Source: Vibrio navarrensis
Lineage (GTDB): Bacteria > Pseudomonadota > Gammaproteobacteria > Enterobacterales > Vibrionaceae
Reading direction: 5' to 3'
DNA length: 64,000 nucleotides
Assembly (NCBI RefSeq): GCF_015767675.1
Contig: NZ_CP065217.1
Location: forward strand, 3,470,272-3,534,271
Notes under the pieces: generated by a model
Told to the model about the DNA's origin: nothing
The model's database searches: none
The model's input: only the letters and a program-made list of their open reading frames with translations
Program-made: the position numbers and the translations under genes
Shown: piece after piece, positions 12,546 to 22,418 of the stretch
Layout: the number at the start of each line of letters is the position of its first letter
Position numbering within the stretch: the stretch's first letter is position 1

Positions 12546-13826
12546 ATGAATGTTCGCGCTGCGGCTGCCAACGTCCTGTATCTTGTGGTCGACAAAGGCC
12601 ACTCGCTGTCCAATGCCCTTCCAGAAGCTCAACAATCAATTCGTCCACGTGACCACGCGCTGCTGCAAGAGATCTGCTATGGCGCGCTGCGCTATCTTCC
12701 TCGTTTGGAAAGCATTGCCAGCCAGTTGATGGAAAAACCGCTGAAAGGCAAACAACGCGTCTTTCATCATCTGATTTTGGTTGGCCTGTATCAACTCGGG
12801 CACATGCGCATTCCAGCCCATGCCGCCGTAGCGGATACCGTAGAAGGTGCGCAGGATCTCAAAGGGCCACGCCTGCGCGGTCTGATTAACGCGGTGCTGC
12901 GTAACTACCAGCGCAACCAAGAACAGCTTGATGCCTTTTCCGTTAGCCACAATGCGGGAAAATACGCCCACCCAAGCTGGCTGCTGAAAACACTACAACA
13001 AGCCTATCCGCAGCAATGGCAAGAGATTGTGGACGCCAATAACCAAAAAGCGCCAATGTGGCTGCGAGTCAATCGACAGCACCACGATCGCGATGCCTAT
13101 GTGGCGCTGCTCAATGATGCAAACATTGATAGCACAACGCACAGCGAAGCAAAAGACGCGATAAAATTGGCCGCGCCTTGCGATGTGCGCGCTCTACCCG
13201 GGTTTGCTGAAGGCTGGGTTTCAGTCCAAGATGCCGCTGCCCAATTGGCTCTGCGTTATCTACAGCCACAAGATGGCGAGTTGATCCTCGACTGCTGCGC
13301 GGCACCGGGTGGCAAAACCGCCCATGTGTTAGAGCAGGTAAGCGCGCGAGAAGTGGTGGCGATCGACTGCGATGAAACCCGCCTTAAGCGCGTGACAGAG
13401 AACCTGCAGCGCCTCAATCTGCAAGCGCAGGTGATTTGCGGCGATGCACGCTACCCACAGCAGTGGTGGCAAGGCGAACAATTTGACCGCATTTTGCTTG
13501 ATGCTCCTTGCTCTGCCACGGGCGTGATTCGTCGTCACCCCGACATCAAATGGCTGCGCCGCGAGGACGATATTGCGGCCTTGGCCCAACTGCAGAGCGA
13601 GATTTTCGATGCAATGTGGACACAGCTCAAACCGGGCGGTACGCTGGTTTACGCCACCTGTTCCATCATGCCAATGGAAAACGTCGAGCAGGTCAACGCG
13701 TTTTTGCAGCGCACCCAAGATGCCGAGTTAGTGGGCTCCGATCCTGAGCAGCCAGGGCGTCAGATTCTGCCGGGCGAAGAAGACATGGACGGCTTCTACT
13801 ACGCGGTACTTCGCAAGCACGCATAA
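12546..13826 (+). CDS. rsmB: 16S rRNA m5C967 methyltransferase RsmB
   Basis: A 426-residue RsmB/Sun methyltransferase that makes m5C967 in 16S rRNA. An N-terminal NusB-like domain (about 1-140) is followed by a Rossmann methyltransferase with [16 protein letters not shown] for SAM binding. The two active-site cysteines are in DAPCSATG and [13 protein letters not shown]. Length matches the family (E. coli 429). The start [12 protein letters not shown] agrees with relatives. It is in the conserved def-fmt-rsmB-trkA string. Confidence 0.97.
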   Translation: MNVRAAAANVLYLVVDKGHSLSNALPEAQQSIRPRDHALLQEICYGALRYLPRLESIASQLMEKPLKGKQRVFHHLILVGLYQLGHMRIPAHAAVADTVEGAQDLKGPRLRGLINAVLRNYQRNQEQLDAFSVSHNAGKYAHPSWLLKTLQQAYPQQWQEIVDANNQKAPMWLRVNRQHHDRDAYVALLNDANIDSTTHSEAKDAIKLAAPCDVRALPGFAEGWVSVQDAAAQLALRYLQPQDGELILDCCAAPGGKTAHVLEQVSAREVVAIDCDETRLKRVTENLQRLNLQAQVICGDARYPQQWWQGEQFDRILLDAPCSATGVIRRHPDIKWLRREDDIAALAQLQSEIFDAMWTQLKPGGTLVYATCSIMPMENVEQVNAFLQRTQDAELVGSDPEQPGRQILPGEEDMDGFYYAVLRKHA

Positions 13827-13883
13827 GCACAACAGGCGATTGAGCACAGCTCAGTCGCCTGTTCCCATTTAAGAGAACAGAGT

Positions 13884-15260
13884 ATGAAGATCATTATTCT
13901 TGGTGCTGGCCAAGTTGGCGGCACGCTGGCAGAGAACCTGGTCGGGGAAAACAACGACATCACCATCGTCGACAAAAACGGCGACCGACTGAGGGAGTTG
14001 CAGGACAAATACGATCTGCGCGTGGTTAACGGCCATGCCAGCCACCCCGATGTGCTGCATGAAGCGGGCGCGCAGGATGCCGACATGCTGGTCGCCGTGA
14101 CCAACACCGACGAAACCAACATGGCGGCGTGTCAGGTGGCGTTTACTCTGTTCAACACCCCGAACCGCATTGCGCGTATTCGCTCTCCGCAATACTTAGC
14201 TGAAAAAGAGGCACTTTTTAAATCGGGCGCGATTCCGGTCGATCACTTGATTGCACCAGAAGAGCTGGTGACCAGCTACATCGAACGTTTGATCCAATAC
14301 CCGGGCGCGTTGCAAGTGGTCAGTTTTGCCGATGAAAAAGTCAGCCTCGTGGCGGTCAAAGCCTATTACGGCGGGCCATTGGTTGGCAATGCACTCTCTG
14401 CACTGCGCGAACACATGCCGCACATCGACACCCGCGTCGCGGCGATTTTCCGCCAAGGCAGACCGATCCGCCCGCAAGGCACCACGATTATTGAAGCCGA
14501 CGACGAGGTGTTCTTCGTTGCGGCGAGCAATCACATCCGCTCGGTAATGAGTGAATTGCAACGGCTGGAGAAAACCTATCGCCGCATCATGATTGTCGGC
14601 GGGGGCAACATCGGCGCCAGTTTGGCGAAAAGACTTGAGCAGACTTACAGCGTCAAACTCATTGAGCGCAACTTGCAGCGCGCCGAAAAACTGTCGGAAG
14701 AGCTGGAAAACACCATCGTTTTCTGCGGTGACGCCGCAGACCAAGAGCTGCTGACGGAAGAGAACATCGACCAAGTGGACGTGTTTATCGCCCTAACCAA
14801 CGAAGACGAAACCAACATTATGTCTGCCATGCTGGCCAAACGCATGGGGGCAAAAAAAGTGATGGTATTGATCCAGCGTGGCGCGTATGTGGATCTCGTG
14901 CAAGGCGGCGTGATTGACGTGGCGATTTCCCCACAACAAGCCACCATTTCAGCCCTGTTAACCCACGTTCGCCGCGCGGACATCGTCAACGTTTCCTCAC
15001 TACGCCGCGGCGCGGCAGAGGCGATTGAAGCGGTCGCACACGGCGATGAAAACACCTCGAAAGTGGTTGGCCGCGCGGTGGGCGACATCAAACTGCCACC
15101 GGGTACCACCATTGGCGCCATCGTACGTGGTGAAGAAGTACTGATTGCCCACGACAGAACCGTGATTGAGCAAGATGACCACGTGGTGATGTTCTTGGTC
15201 GATAAGAAATACGTGCCCGACGTGGAAGCCTTATTCCAACCGAGCCCATTCTTCCTCTAG
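13884..15260 (+). CDS. trkA: Trk potassium uptake regulatory subunit TrkA
   Basis: A 458-residue peripheral membrane protein that gates the Trk K+ channel in response to nucleotides. It has two RCK repeats, each an NAD-binding Rossmann domain plus TrkA-C domain; the glycine motifs are GAGQVGG (7-13) and GGGNIGA near 236. It follows rsmB by 57 bp. trkH starts 9 bp downstream, so the channel and its gate are made together. Confidence 0.97.
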   Translation: MKIIILGAGQVGGTLAENLVGENNDITIVDKNGDRLRELQDKYDLRVVNGHASHPDVLHEAGAQDADMLVAVTNTDETNMAACQVAFTLFNTPNRIARIRSPQYLAEKEALFKSGAIPVDHLIAPEELVTSYIERLIQYPGALQVVSFADEKVSLVAVKAYYGGPLVGNALSALREHMPHIDTRVAAIFRQGRPIRPQGTTIIEADDEVFFVAASNHIRSVMSELQRLEKTYRRIMIVGGGNIGASLAKRLEQTYSVKLIERNLQRAEKLSEELENTIVFCGDAADQELLTEENIDQVDVFIALTNEDETNIMSAMLAKRMGAKKVMVLIQRGAYVDLVQGGVIDVAISPQQATISALLTHVRRADIVNVSSLRRGAAEAIEAVAHGDENTSKVVGRAVGDIKLPPGTTIGAIVRGEEVLIAHDRTVIEQDDHVVMFLVDKKYVPDVEALFQPSPFFL

Positions 15261-15269
15261 GACTGTTGT

Positions 15270-16715
15270 ATGGTTAACTTTCGTCCCGTACTGTTTGTGA
15301 TTGGGCTGGTATTGTCCAAAATCGCCCTATTCATGTACGTTCCGACGCTAGTGGCGTTTTTTACCGCGACCGGCGGCTTTCTCGATTTCGCCCAAGCGGT
15401 AGTGATTACGCATATTGCGGCGTTTATCTGTTTGAGCATCGGCCGCACCGCGCACTTTAAACTCAGCGTGCGCGATATGTTCCTCATCACCAGTTTGGTG
15501 TGGACCATTGCCAGTGCGTTTGCCGCGCTGCCTTTCATGTTCATCAACCACATCAGCTTTACCGATGCCTACTTTGAAACCATGTCCGGCATCACCACCA
15601 CAGGCTCGACCGTGCTCAGTGGTTTGGACAACATGGCACCGAGCATCTTATTGTGGCGTTCGATTTTGCAATGGCTCGGCGGAGTGGGCTTTATCGTTAT
15701 GGCGGTAGCGGTTTTGCCGATGCTCAACGTCGGTGGGATGAAGTTGTTCCAAACCGAATCTTCCGATTGGTCGGACAAAAGCAGCCCCAGAGCGAAAACC
15801 GTGGCCAAAAATATTGTGGCGGTGTACCTAATCCTCACTGTGCTTTGTCTGATGGGTTATTTGCTGACCGGGATGAACCTGTTTGACGCCATCAACCACT
15901 CATTCACCACCTTATCAACCGGTGGCTACTCCACTTCCGACGGCTCGATGAACCATTTTTCCAAAGGGGCACATTGGGTTGCAACCCTGTTTATGTTTTT
16001 GGGCGGCTTGCCTTTTCTGCTGTTTGTCTCGGCGCTGCGCAAACGACGTTTAGACGCGCTGTTTCGCGATGCGCAAGTGCAAGGCTTTACCTTTTTGTTT
16101 CTCGGTTCAAGCTTAGTGGTCGCGACTTGGTTGGTTATGCGCGACGGTTATACCATCGCCGATGCACTGCGGGTGGCAATGTTCAATATTGTCTCTGTGG
16201 TGACCACCACCGGATTTGGCCTGGAAGATTTCACCGCGTGGGGCGCTCTGCCGACCACGTTATTTGCCTTTTTGATGATGGCCGGAGCCTGCTCTGGCTC
16301 GACCTCAGGCGGAATTAAAGTCTTCCGCTTTCAGATAGCGATGACGCTGCTCAATAAGCAGATCATGAAACTCATCCACCCTTCGGGAATTTTCGTGCAG
16401 CGCTACAACCATCGCCCAGTCAATGACGACATTGTGCGATCCGTGGTGGCTTTTGGTCTGATGTTTTTTATTACTATCATCGCCATCGCAGGGGGGTTGA
16501 GTGCCATGGGGCTGGATCCCGTCACCAGCATTTCGGGCTCAATCACCGCAGTGGCGAACGTCGGCCCGGGAATGGGCAATGTGATTGGCCCAACAGGCAA
16601 TTTTGCCCCGCTGCCGGATGCTGCCAAGTGGTTACTTAGCCTAGGTATGTTGATGGGACGTTTAGAAATTTTGACCTTGTTGGTGCTGTTCTTCCCCGCT
16701 TTTTGGCGACGTTAA
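15270..16715 (+). CDS. trkH: Trk potassium channel subunit TrkH
   Basis: A 481-residue polytopic inner-membrane protein, the K+-conducting subunit of Trk. Four pore-loop repeats can be seen, marked by SGITTTGSTVLSGLD, TTLSTGGYSTSDGS, SVVTTTGFGLED and ITAVANVGPGMG. Their filter glycines are present. Length agrees with E. coli TrkH (483). It is in an operon with trkA upstream and is followed after 9 bp by a DUF3157 gene. Confidence 0.97.
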   Translation: MVNFRPVLFVIGLVLSKIALFMYVPTLVAFFTATGGFLDFAQAVVITHIAAFICLSIGRTAHFKLSVRDMFLITSLVWTIASAFAALPFMFINHISFTDAYFETMSGITTTGSTVLSGLDNMAPSILLWRSILQWLGGVGFIVMAVAVLPMLNVGGMKLFQTESSDWSDKSSPRAKTVAKNIVAVYLILTVLCLMGYLLTGMNLFDAINHSFTTLSTGGYSTSDGSMNHFSKGAHWVATLFMFLGGLPFLLFVSALRKRRLDALFRDAQVQGFTFLFLGSSLVVATWLVMRDGYTIADALRVAMFNIVSVVTTTGFGLEDFTAWGALPTTLFAFLMMAGACSGSTSGGIKVFRFQIAMTLLNKQIMKLIHPSGIFVQRYNHRPVNDDIVRSVVAFGLMFFITIIAIAGGLSAMGLDPVTSISGSITAVANVGPGMGNVIGPTGNFAPLPDAAKWLLSLGMLMGRLEILTLLVLFFPAFWRR

Positions 16716-16724
16716 GGAGATGCG

Positions 16725-17258
16725 ATGAAACTGTGGACAACGGCCTTGATGCTACTGAGTGGCGCCAGCTATGCCGGGCAAGTGATTACCCTGCCCGATG
16801 GGCGGCAAGCCGAACTGAATGATGATTTTACTTGGCGCTATCTGCTACCAGAACAGAGCGAGAGAACACCGCAACCAATGCCACTGCGTAAACCGCTGCT
16901 GGCCGGCGTAACCATCACTCCCGGTAATGGCAAACCCGTGTTGCAACTCTCGCACTCTGGTGTGGATGTGATCCTGCGAGCGGCCGAGTATCAAGACGGC
17001 GAGTTGCTCATTCCGCTCTCCGTCGCCAATCAGAGCACGCAATCGGTGATCACTGTCGCCGTAGAGCTGACGATCACTAACTTAGATGGAGAAATTCTCT
17101 ATCACGACAACGTCGGCGTCTGGCAATCAATCAAGCGTTTAGCAGAAACCTATTTGCGCCCACAACAGTTAGCGCAAGGCAAAACGATAAAAATCGCTTT
17201 GCCACCGCATGCTCAGTATCAGCTACAAGCCAATATCGTGCAGATAGAAAGCCGTTAA
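16725..17258 (+). CDS. DUF3157 family exported protein
   Basis: A 177-residue protein of the Vibrio DUF3157 type. It has a short signal peptide ([18 protein letters not shown], cleavage near 17). The N-terminal segment [20 protein letters not shown] is the recognisable family part; a beta-sandwich-like region of about 100 residues follows. No catalytic motif is seen and the function is unknown. It is 9 bp after trkH, probably as the last gene of that operon, and its stop overlaps the 3' end of the convergent HlyIII gene. Confidence 0.82.
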   Translation: MKLWTTALMLLSGASYAGQVITLPDGRQAELNDDFTWRYLLPEQSERTPQPMPLRKPLLAGVTITPGNGKPVLQLSHSGVDVILRAAEYQDGELLIPLSVANQSTQSVITVAVELTITNLDGEILYHDNVGVWQSIKRLAETYLRPQQLAQGKTIKIALPPHAQYQLQANIVQIESR

Positions 17259-17911
17259 ACCGGCTGAACGTAGAGATAAATAGCCAAGAAGTGGCAAACG
17301 CATCCAGCCAAGACAAAACAGTGCCAGATGGCATGATTGAAGGGAATGCGCTTTGCCACATAGAAAATCACGCCCAGCGAGTAGATAACCCCACCACAAG
17401 CTAAGAGCGTCAGCCCGCCCACATCCAACGTGATCGCCAATTGGTAAATCACGACCAAAGAGAGCCACCCCATCAGCAGGTATGATATGAGAGAAAAGCG
17501 CTTAAAGCGGTAGACAAACGCCACTTTCATGATGATGCCAAGCAGGGCTATCGACCAGATGACGATCATTAAACCAATCGCCAGTGGCGTGCGTAAACTC
17601 ACCAACAGAAAAGGCGTATAGCTGCCCGCGATCAACAGATAGATGGCGCTATGATCAAACGTTTTTAGCCAACGTTTGGCCTGCGGTGAGGGAATCGCGT
17701 GATAAAGTGTCGAGGCCAAAAACAGCACAATAATACTGGCGCCGTAAACGGCCATACTGGTTATGGTTAACGGGTCGGCATTGTGTTCAGCGGCTTTGAG
17801 CAACAACAAAACCAGCCCAACAATCCCAAACACCATGCCCAGTGCGTGCGTCACCGCGTTGGCGACTTCTTCACGCACACTGTATTGATTTACTGACATA
17901 ACAAACTGCAC
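17255..17911 (-). CDS. trhA: hemolysin III / PAQR family membrane protein TrhA
   Basis: A 218-residue HlyIII family protein with seven predicted membrane segments. Conserved His residues that would bind metal are in TLYHAI (near 67) and the C-terminal [12 protein letters not shown]. Bacterial members belong to the PAQR hydrolase superfamily and are linked to membrane-lipid homeostasis; the hemolysin name is historical and should not be read as a toxin call. The start [15 protein letters not shown] could also be the second Met. Confidence 0.9.
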   Translation of the reverse strand: MQFVMSVNQYSVREEVANAVTHALGMVFGIVGLVLLLLKAAEHNADPLTITSMAVYGASIIVLFLASTLYHAIPSPQAKRWLKTFDHSAIYLLIAGSYTPFLLVSLRTPLAIGLMIVIWSIALLGIIMKVAFVYRFKRFSLISYLLMGWLSLVVIYQLAITLDVGGLTLLACGGVIYSLGVIFYVAKRIPFNHAIWHCFVLAGCVCHFLAIYLYVQPV

Positions 17912-17988
17912 CGCACAAGATGACTGAATCTCGCGTCAGTATCGCACATTTAGCTTACACGTGTAAGCTAAAAATTATGACGCTTTGT

Positions 17989-18780
17989 TTACGTGCTTTG
18001 TTCCAAAAACTGCACCACTCGCGCACCAGCCTCTTGGCCACTGACATCAAGGGGAATCGTCAACTCGCGTTTCAGTTTTCCCGCCCCAAGCAGGCTGGCT
18101 AGCATGCCTTTTCCGCCTTCACGCAGGCGATCCACTTCAAACCACAAACTCAACCCATTCTCTTTACGATAGGCCACCATTTCCAGCTCACGCCAACGCC
18201 CGTGATAAGGACCTGCGGTTGGAACAAACTCAAATTCTTGCACAAAGGGCAACTCAAAACCCTCAGCAGCTTCGCATTCCACTTGGCGAATGCGCAGCCC
18301 CTTCTCTTCCAACGCAGTGAAAATGCCATCCATCAACGCATCTGGTCGCACGGTCAAACTGTCTTTGTCTGTAGGATCCAACGCCATCGCCACATCCAAT
18401 CCCGTTTCCAGCCAAACACGCGCATCGCCTAAGGTGATCGGCGTGTTGCACGGAATCGCCAAGCTCACATCAAAGACCCGCTCTTCGCCTGGCTGGATGG
18501 TAAACGCATAGGGTAACGTCCACTTGGCCAGCACATGCGTTTGAGCGACGCGCCGCAACACCTGGCTTTCTCGATCGCCACTGTCCTGCGCGACTTCGGC
18601 GATATAGCGGCAGCAAAGCTTTACATCGATGTTGTCAATCTCCTGCGCACTCGCCCCACCATAGACATGGATTTTGAGCTCCGCCTGCTGGCCGGCGTAC
18701 AACACATCCTGCTGCAACACCGAATCTACTTTGGCACTGCCGATACCAAAACTGGCCAACGTTTTTTTGAAAAATGACAT
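17989..18780 (-). CDS. Spo0M-like sporulation-control family protein
   Basis: A 263-residue protein of the SpoOM family, with arrestin-like N-terminal beta-sandwich sequence (MSFFKKTLASFGIGSAKVDS, then QQAELKIHVYGG). The host does not sporulate, and members in Gram-negative bacteria have no defined function. The ATG at 18780 is preceded by AAGGAGGTG at ideal spacing, which settles the start against a reading frame 15 codons longer. It is monocistronic, with 300 bp of non-coding DNA upstream. Confidence 0.88.
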   Translation of the reverse strand: MSFFKKTLASFGIGSAKVDSVLQQDVLYAGQQAELKIHVYGGASAQEIDNIDVKLCCRYIAEVAQDSGDRESQVLRRVAQTHVLAKWTLPYAFTIQPGEERVFDVSLAIPCNTPITLGDARVWLETGLDVAMALDPTDKDSLTVRPDALMDGIFTALEEKGLRIRQVECEAAEGFELPFVQEFEFVPTAGPYHGRWRELEMVAYRKENGLSLWFEVDRLREGGKGMLASLLGAGKLKRELTIPLDVSGQEAGARVVQFLEQST

Positions 18781-18825
18781 ATTCACCTCCTTGAACAGAC
18801 ATTCAGTGTACTGACGAATCGCCAC

Positions 18826-19095
18826 TGGCGAATAGTATCCAGCTCACAGATAGTCGCTGCAATCTTTGTCTTGTCACATCGGTTAGACATTTTTTCCAGC
18901 GATCAATTGTGCACCTATCGATCGATTTTAATAAGGGTGCTAATCTATACCTGATATGCATGCATATCGTTATTCCTGCACATTTATTTGGATTGGCAGA
19001 CGCCAGAAAGAGCCACCCTTCAAGTTTTGAAGTTCAACTCATAAATGTACAGGCCATTAGATTGGCAATGGATATGCCTGACCGTTAGGTAAAAA
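18826..19095. other. intergenic region with 16-bp palindrome
   Basis: About 270 bases without a gene between the Spo0M-like gene and a small ORF. The one distinct structure is a perfect 16-bp palindrome, GATATGCATGCATATC, at 18953-18968. A -10-like TAATCTATACCT lies just before it, so it could be an operator for the small ORF at 19096, but no clear -35 is seen. Confidence 0.35.
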
Positions 19096-19260
19096 ATGCG
19101 CCCAACAGCAGTCAGGTTCTCGCACACAAACCGTAGTGCAATGCGTCGTCGTAATGGTTTTGCCGTTGCTCCGACTGCAAAAAAAATGGCTCTTGGTATG
19201 ACCTTAGTCGAGCAAGCCGCTCTGATGCAAACTCCGGCTAAAATCATTCAGGCAGCCTAA
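19096..19260 (+). CDS. small basic protein, unrecognised (54 aa)
   Basis: A 54-residue ORF starting MRPTAVRFSHTNRSAMRRRN and ending PAKIIQAA. It has TAGGT five bases before the ATG and a strong intrinsic terminator four bases after the stop. The N-terminal third is Arg-rich and the remainder could form an amphipathic helix. I do not recognise the family. The combination of ribosome site, tight terminator and ordinary host codon use makes a real gene likely. An ORF on the opposite strand over the same bases has no such support. Confidence 0.6.
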   Translation: MRPTAVRFSHTNRSAMRRRNGFAVAPTAKKMALGMTLVEQAALMQTPAKIIQAA

Positions 19261-19263
19261 TCT

Positions 19264-19295
19264 AAAAAGCGTAGCAGTTGCTGCGCTTTTTTCTT
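19264..19295 (+). terminator. intrinsic terminator after small ORF
   Basis: AAAAAGCGTAGC (19264-19275) pairs with GCTGCGCTTTTT (19280-19291) across a 4-base loop with one G-T pair, followed by more T. Confidence 0.85.
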
Positions 19296-19381
19296 TTGCC
19301 AAGCTACACATTCCCGTTTGGCCTTCTGTTTGCAATTTGATACCTTAACGCAAAATACCTATAAAATTTGTGGAGAAAGAG

Positions 19382-19648
19382 ATGAAGTGTCATCGCATTG
19401 AAGAGCTGCTTGAACTACTCGAACCGGAGTGGCAAAAAGAGCAAGAGATGAACTTGCTGCAATTTATCGTCAAACTCGCTGGCGAAGCAGGATTTAAAGG
19501 GCCATTGGAAACGCTTTCTGACGATGTGCTGATTTATCACCTCAAAATGCGCAACAGCGCCAAAGATGAGATGATTCCTGGGCTGAAAAAAGATCAGGAA
19601 GAAGACTTCAAAACCGCCATTCTACGAGCTCGTGGCATCATCGAATAA
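19382..19648 (+). CDS. yihD: YihD family protein (DUF1040)
   Basis: An 88-residue protein clearly homologous to E. coli YihD (same length, with [18 protein letters not shown] and EEDFKTA.LRARG conserved). Its function is unknown. The ATG at 19382 ([13 protein letters not shown]) matches the family and has TGGAGAAAGAG in front. It lies upstream of ccoG and srkA, and a terminator follows at 19671-19703. In E. coli the same gene precedes srkA-dsbA. Confidence 0.93.
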   Translation: MKCHRIEELLELLEPEWQKEQEMNLLQFIVKLAGEAGFKGPLETLSDDVLIYHLKMRNSAKDEMIPGLKKDQEEDFKTAILRARGIIE

Positions 19649-19670
19649 GCTCTCACTGATTGATTTTCTC

Positions 19671-19703
19671 AAAGCGATTCCGATGAATCGCTTTTTTATT
19701 TTC
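19671..19703 (+). terminator. intrinsic terminator after yihD
   Basis: AAAGCGATTC (19671-19680) pairs with GAATCGCTTT (19685-19694), a perfect 10-bp stem with a CGAT loop and T-rich tail. Confidence 0.85.
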
Positions 19704-19928
19704 TCCCGCTGTTCAGAGAAAAATTGCGTTAACTGTACTGAAATTTGTTGTTAAAGGTTGATAGCGTTAAAGAAATACAAATGTTATTGGTTGTATAATC
19801 GTCATTCATCAGTATTTACTAAAATAGTAGATAGCCCTGTTCAATTCTATGAATGGCGGCCTATCAGCAATGTCACTGAGCGCAAACAAACAGAAATTGC
19901 GCCGCCAAAGCCTAAGAAGGATCAATCC

Positions 19929-21350
19929 ATGAGTCAGGATAAAATCGATATCAAAGATGTGACTCCCAAAACGTTTAACCCGAAAACCCACAAAGGAAAT
20001 GGCGATAGATTTAACCCCAGCAACCGGATTTACGTTCGTGAAAGCAAAGGCACTTACCAGAAGCTGCGCCGATATGGTGGTTGGTTTTTGCTTGTCTTGT
20101 TTGCGATGGTACCGTGGATCTCGTATGGCGATCGCCAAGCCATCTTACTCGACTTTAGCCACCAGCAATTTAACTTCTTTGGCACCACACTCTACCCACA
20201 AGATCTGACCTTGCTGGCGCTGCTGTTTATGATCGCTGCATTTGGCCTGTTCTTTATCACCACCTTTCTTGGCCGGGTGTGGTGTGGTTATCTCTGCCCG
20301 CAGACCGTTTGGACGTTTATGTACATCTGGTTTGAAGAAAAACTCGAAGGCAGCGCCAACAAGCGTCGCAAACAAGATGCCGGCAAGCTAACCACCGATT
20401 TGGTGCTGCGCAAAACCATCAAACACATAGCCTGGTTTGCTATCGCTCTGGCGACCGGATTTACCTTTGTCGGCTATTTTGTGCCAATCCGTGATTTGGT
20501 GGTGGACTTCTTTACCCTCAACGCCAGCTTCGGCCCGGTGTTCTGGGTGATGTTCTTTGCTATCTGTACCTATGGTAATGCAGGTTGGATGCGTTCGATC
20601 ATGTGTATTCACATGTGCCCGTACGCCCGCTTCCAATCAGCGATGTTTGACAAAGATACCTTCATCGTCGGTTATAACACCAAGCGCGGTGAGCAACGCG
20701 GACCTCGTTCGCGCAAAGCCGATCCCAAACAGCTGGGCTTGGGTGATTGTATCGACTGTGACTTGTGTGTGCAGGTCTGCCCAACCGGGATTGATATCCG
20801 TGACGGTTTACAATACGAATGCATCAACTGCGGCGCCTGTATCGACGCTTGTGATACTACCATGGAGCGAATGGGCTACGAAAAAGGGCTGATCAGCTAC
20901 ACCACCGAACATCGTCTTTCTGGCAAACACACCAAAGTGATGCGCCCGAAACTGATTGGTTATGGTCTGGTGCTGTTAGTCATGATCGGGCTGTTCTTCG
21001 CCCAAGTGGCCTCGGTGGATCCAGCCGGGTTGAGTGTGATTCGTGACCGCAGTCAGCTGTTTAAAGTCAATAGCTCCGGCGAAGTGGAAAACACGTACAC
21101 GCTGAAAGTGATCAACAAGACGCAGCAAACTCAAGAATATCAACTGGATGTGAAAGGCTTGTCGGATGTGAGCTGGTATGGCAAACAAACCATTCACGTC
21201 AGCCCCGGTGAGGTTTTGAATCTGCCGTTAAGTTTAGGGGTTAATCCCGACAAGCTGAGCTCTTCAATTACGACAATTCAGTTTATACTGACCGATAAGA
21301 GCAACGACTTCAGCATTGAAGTAGAAAGCCGTTTCATCAAGAAACTGTAA
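19929..21350 (+). CDS. ccoG: cytochrome c oxidase accessory protein CcoG (RdxA/FixG)
   Basis: A 473-residue membrane ferredoxin required for cbb3 oxidase assembly, probably in copper reduction. Membrane segments lie at about 52-68, 90-115, 165-190, 200-215 and 335-355. Two 4Fe-4S clusters have ligands C274/C277/C280/C284 and C298/C301/C304/C308; a further CGYLCP motif is at 119-124. A FixG C-terminal Ig-like domain follows. The ATG at 19929, preceded by AAGGA, gives a family-like N-terminus; an upstream in-frame reading of 57 residues is not family sequence. No cco structural genes are in the window. Confidence 0.94.
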   Translation: MSQDKIDIKDVTPKTFNPKTHKGNGDRFNPSNRIYVRESKGTYQKLRRYGGWFLLVLFAMVPWISYGDRQAILLDFSHQQFNFFGTTLYPQDLTLLALLFMIAAFGLFFITTFLGRVWCGYLCPQTVWTFMYIWFEEKLEGSANKRRKQDAGKLTTDLVLRKTIKHIAWFAIALATGFTFVGYFVPIRDLVVDFFTLNASFGPVFWVMFFAICTYGNAGWMRSIMCIHMCPYARFQSAMFDKDTFIVGYNTKRGEQRGPRSRKADPKQLGLGDCIDCDLCVQVCPTGIDIRDGLQYECINCGACIDACDTTMERMGYEKGLISYTTEHRLSGKHTKVMRPKLIGYGLVLLVMIGLFFAQVASVDPAGLSVIRDRSQLFKVNSSGEVENTYTLKVINKTQQTQEYQLDVKGLSDVSWYGKQTIHVSPGEVLNLPLSLGVNPDKLSSSITTIQFILTDKSNDFSIEVESRFIKKL

Positions 21351-21368
21351 CTTCACCCTTAATTATGG

Positions 21369-21400
21369 AAAAAGGCTCAGTAATGAGCCTTTTTGTTTTT
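21369..21400 (+). terminator. terminator after ccoG, abutting srkA
   Basis: AAAAAGGCTCA (21369-21379) pairs with TGAGCCTTTTT (21384-21394), followed by GTTTTT. The tail touches the most likely srkA start codon at 21401. Confidence 0.8.
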
Positions 21401-22387
21401 ATGTCGCAAAGTGAGTTTAATTTTGCCGCGGTAACCCCTGACTTTATGTGGTACGCCTTAGAAAGTATTGGTGTGCGCGCTGAATCCGGATTTCTGCCGT
21501 TAAACAGTTACGAAAACCGCGTGTATCAGTTCAGCGATGAAGACCGAAAACGCTACGTGGTGAAATTCTATCGTCCAGAGCGCTGGAGCGCCGAACAGAT
21601 CGAAGAGGAGCACCAGTTCACTTTAGAGCTACTCGACAACGACATTCCGGTCGCCCCGCCTTTGGTGATCAATGGCCGCACTTTGCATCACTATCAAGGA
21701 CACTTATTTGCCCTGTTTACCAGCGTGGGTGGGCGGCAATTTGAAGTGGACAACCTCGATCAGCTCGAAGGCGTCGGCCGTTTTCTGGGTCGGATGCACA
21801 AAGTGGGCGGCCAACAACGTTTTGCCCATCGTCCAACCATCGGCCTGCAAGAGTACCTGCACCAGCCGCGTGCCACTCTTGAGCAATCAAAGATGATCCC
21901 ACATCATCTGCAAAATAGTTTTTTCAGCGACCTTGATCGACTGATCAGTGCCATCGAGCATCACTGGCCAGCTCATAACGACATTATCCGCTTGCACGGC
22001 GATTGCCATCCGGGGAATATTCTCTGGCGCGACGGACCAATGTTCGTTGATTTAGACGATGCGCGAAATGGCCCAGCGGTACAAGATTTATGGATGTTAC
22101 TCAGTGGCGAGCGTCACGAAAAAACCATGCAACTGGATATTTTGCTGGAAGGCTACCAAGAGTTTTGCGATTTTAATCACGCTCAGTTGAAACTTATCGA
22201 GCCTTTACGTGGTCTACGAATGGTGCATTATATGGCCTGGTTGGCAAAACGATGGCAGGATCCGGCGTTTCCCCTCGCCTTTCCTTGGTTCAATGAGCCA
22301 AAATACTGGGAAGGTCAGGTTCTGGCGTTTAAAGAACAAATCGCCGCTTTAGAAGAGCCCCCTCTTTCATTGATGCCGCAATGGTAA
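21401..22387 (+). CDS. srkA: stress-response Ser/Thr protein kinase SrkA (YihE)
   Basis: A 328-residue kinase of the APH/choline-kinase fold, the same length as E. coli SrkA, with LNSYENRVYQF, VVKFYRPERW and LHGDCHPGNILWRDG (catalytic loop) followed by FVDLDDARNGP (metal-binding Asp). E. coli SrkA counteracts toxin-linked cell death under stress. The ATG at 21401 gives the family length but directly follows a terminator T-tract and lacks a good ribosome site; in-frame ATGs at 21383 and 21365 are alternatives that would put the start inside the hairpin. dsbA follows, as in E. coli. Confidence 0.93.
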   Translation: MSQSEFNFAAVTPDFMWYALESIGVRAESGFLPLNSYENRVYQFSDEDRKRYVVKFYRPERWSAEQIEEEHQFTLELLDNDIPVAPPLVINGRTLHHYQGHLFALFTSVGGRQFEVDNLDQLEGVGRFLGRMHKVGGQQRFAHRPTIGLQEYLHQPRATLEQSKMIPHHLQNSFFSDLDRLISAIEHHWPAHNDIIRLHGDCHPGNILWRDGPMFVDLDDARNGPAVQDLWMLLSGERHEKTMQLDILLEGYQEFCDFNHAQLKLIEPLRGLRMVHYMAWLAKRWQDPAFPLAFPWFNEPKYWEGQVLAFKEQIAALEEPPLSLMPQW

Positions 22388-22418
22388 CCAGCCTTACAAC
22401 TAACGGAGAAATTATTAG

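Noticed and set aside
14196..14774. A 192-codon minus-strand ORF inside trkA
   Set aside because: It is a shadow frame; trkA is complete on the plus strand with both Rossmann motifs.
17255..17911. The HlyIII-family protein as a virulence hemolysin
   Set aside because: It belongs to the PAQR/TrhA membrane-homeostasis family, and sequence alone does not support a cytolytic role.
19020..19247. A 75-codon minus-strand ORF
   Set aside because: It is antisense to the small ORF at 19096, which has the ribosome site and terminator; this one has neither.
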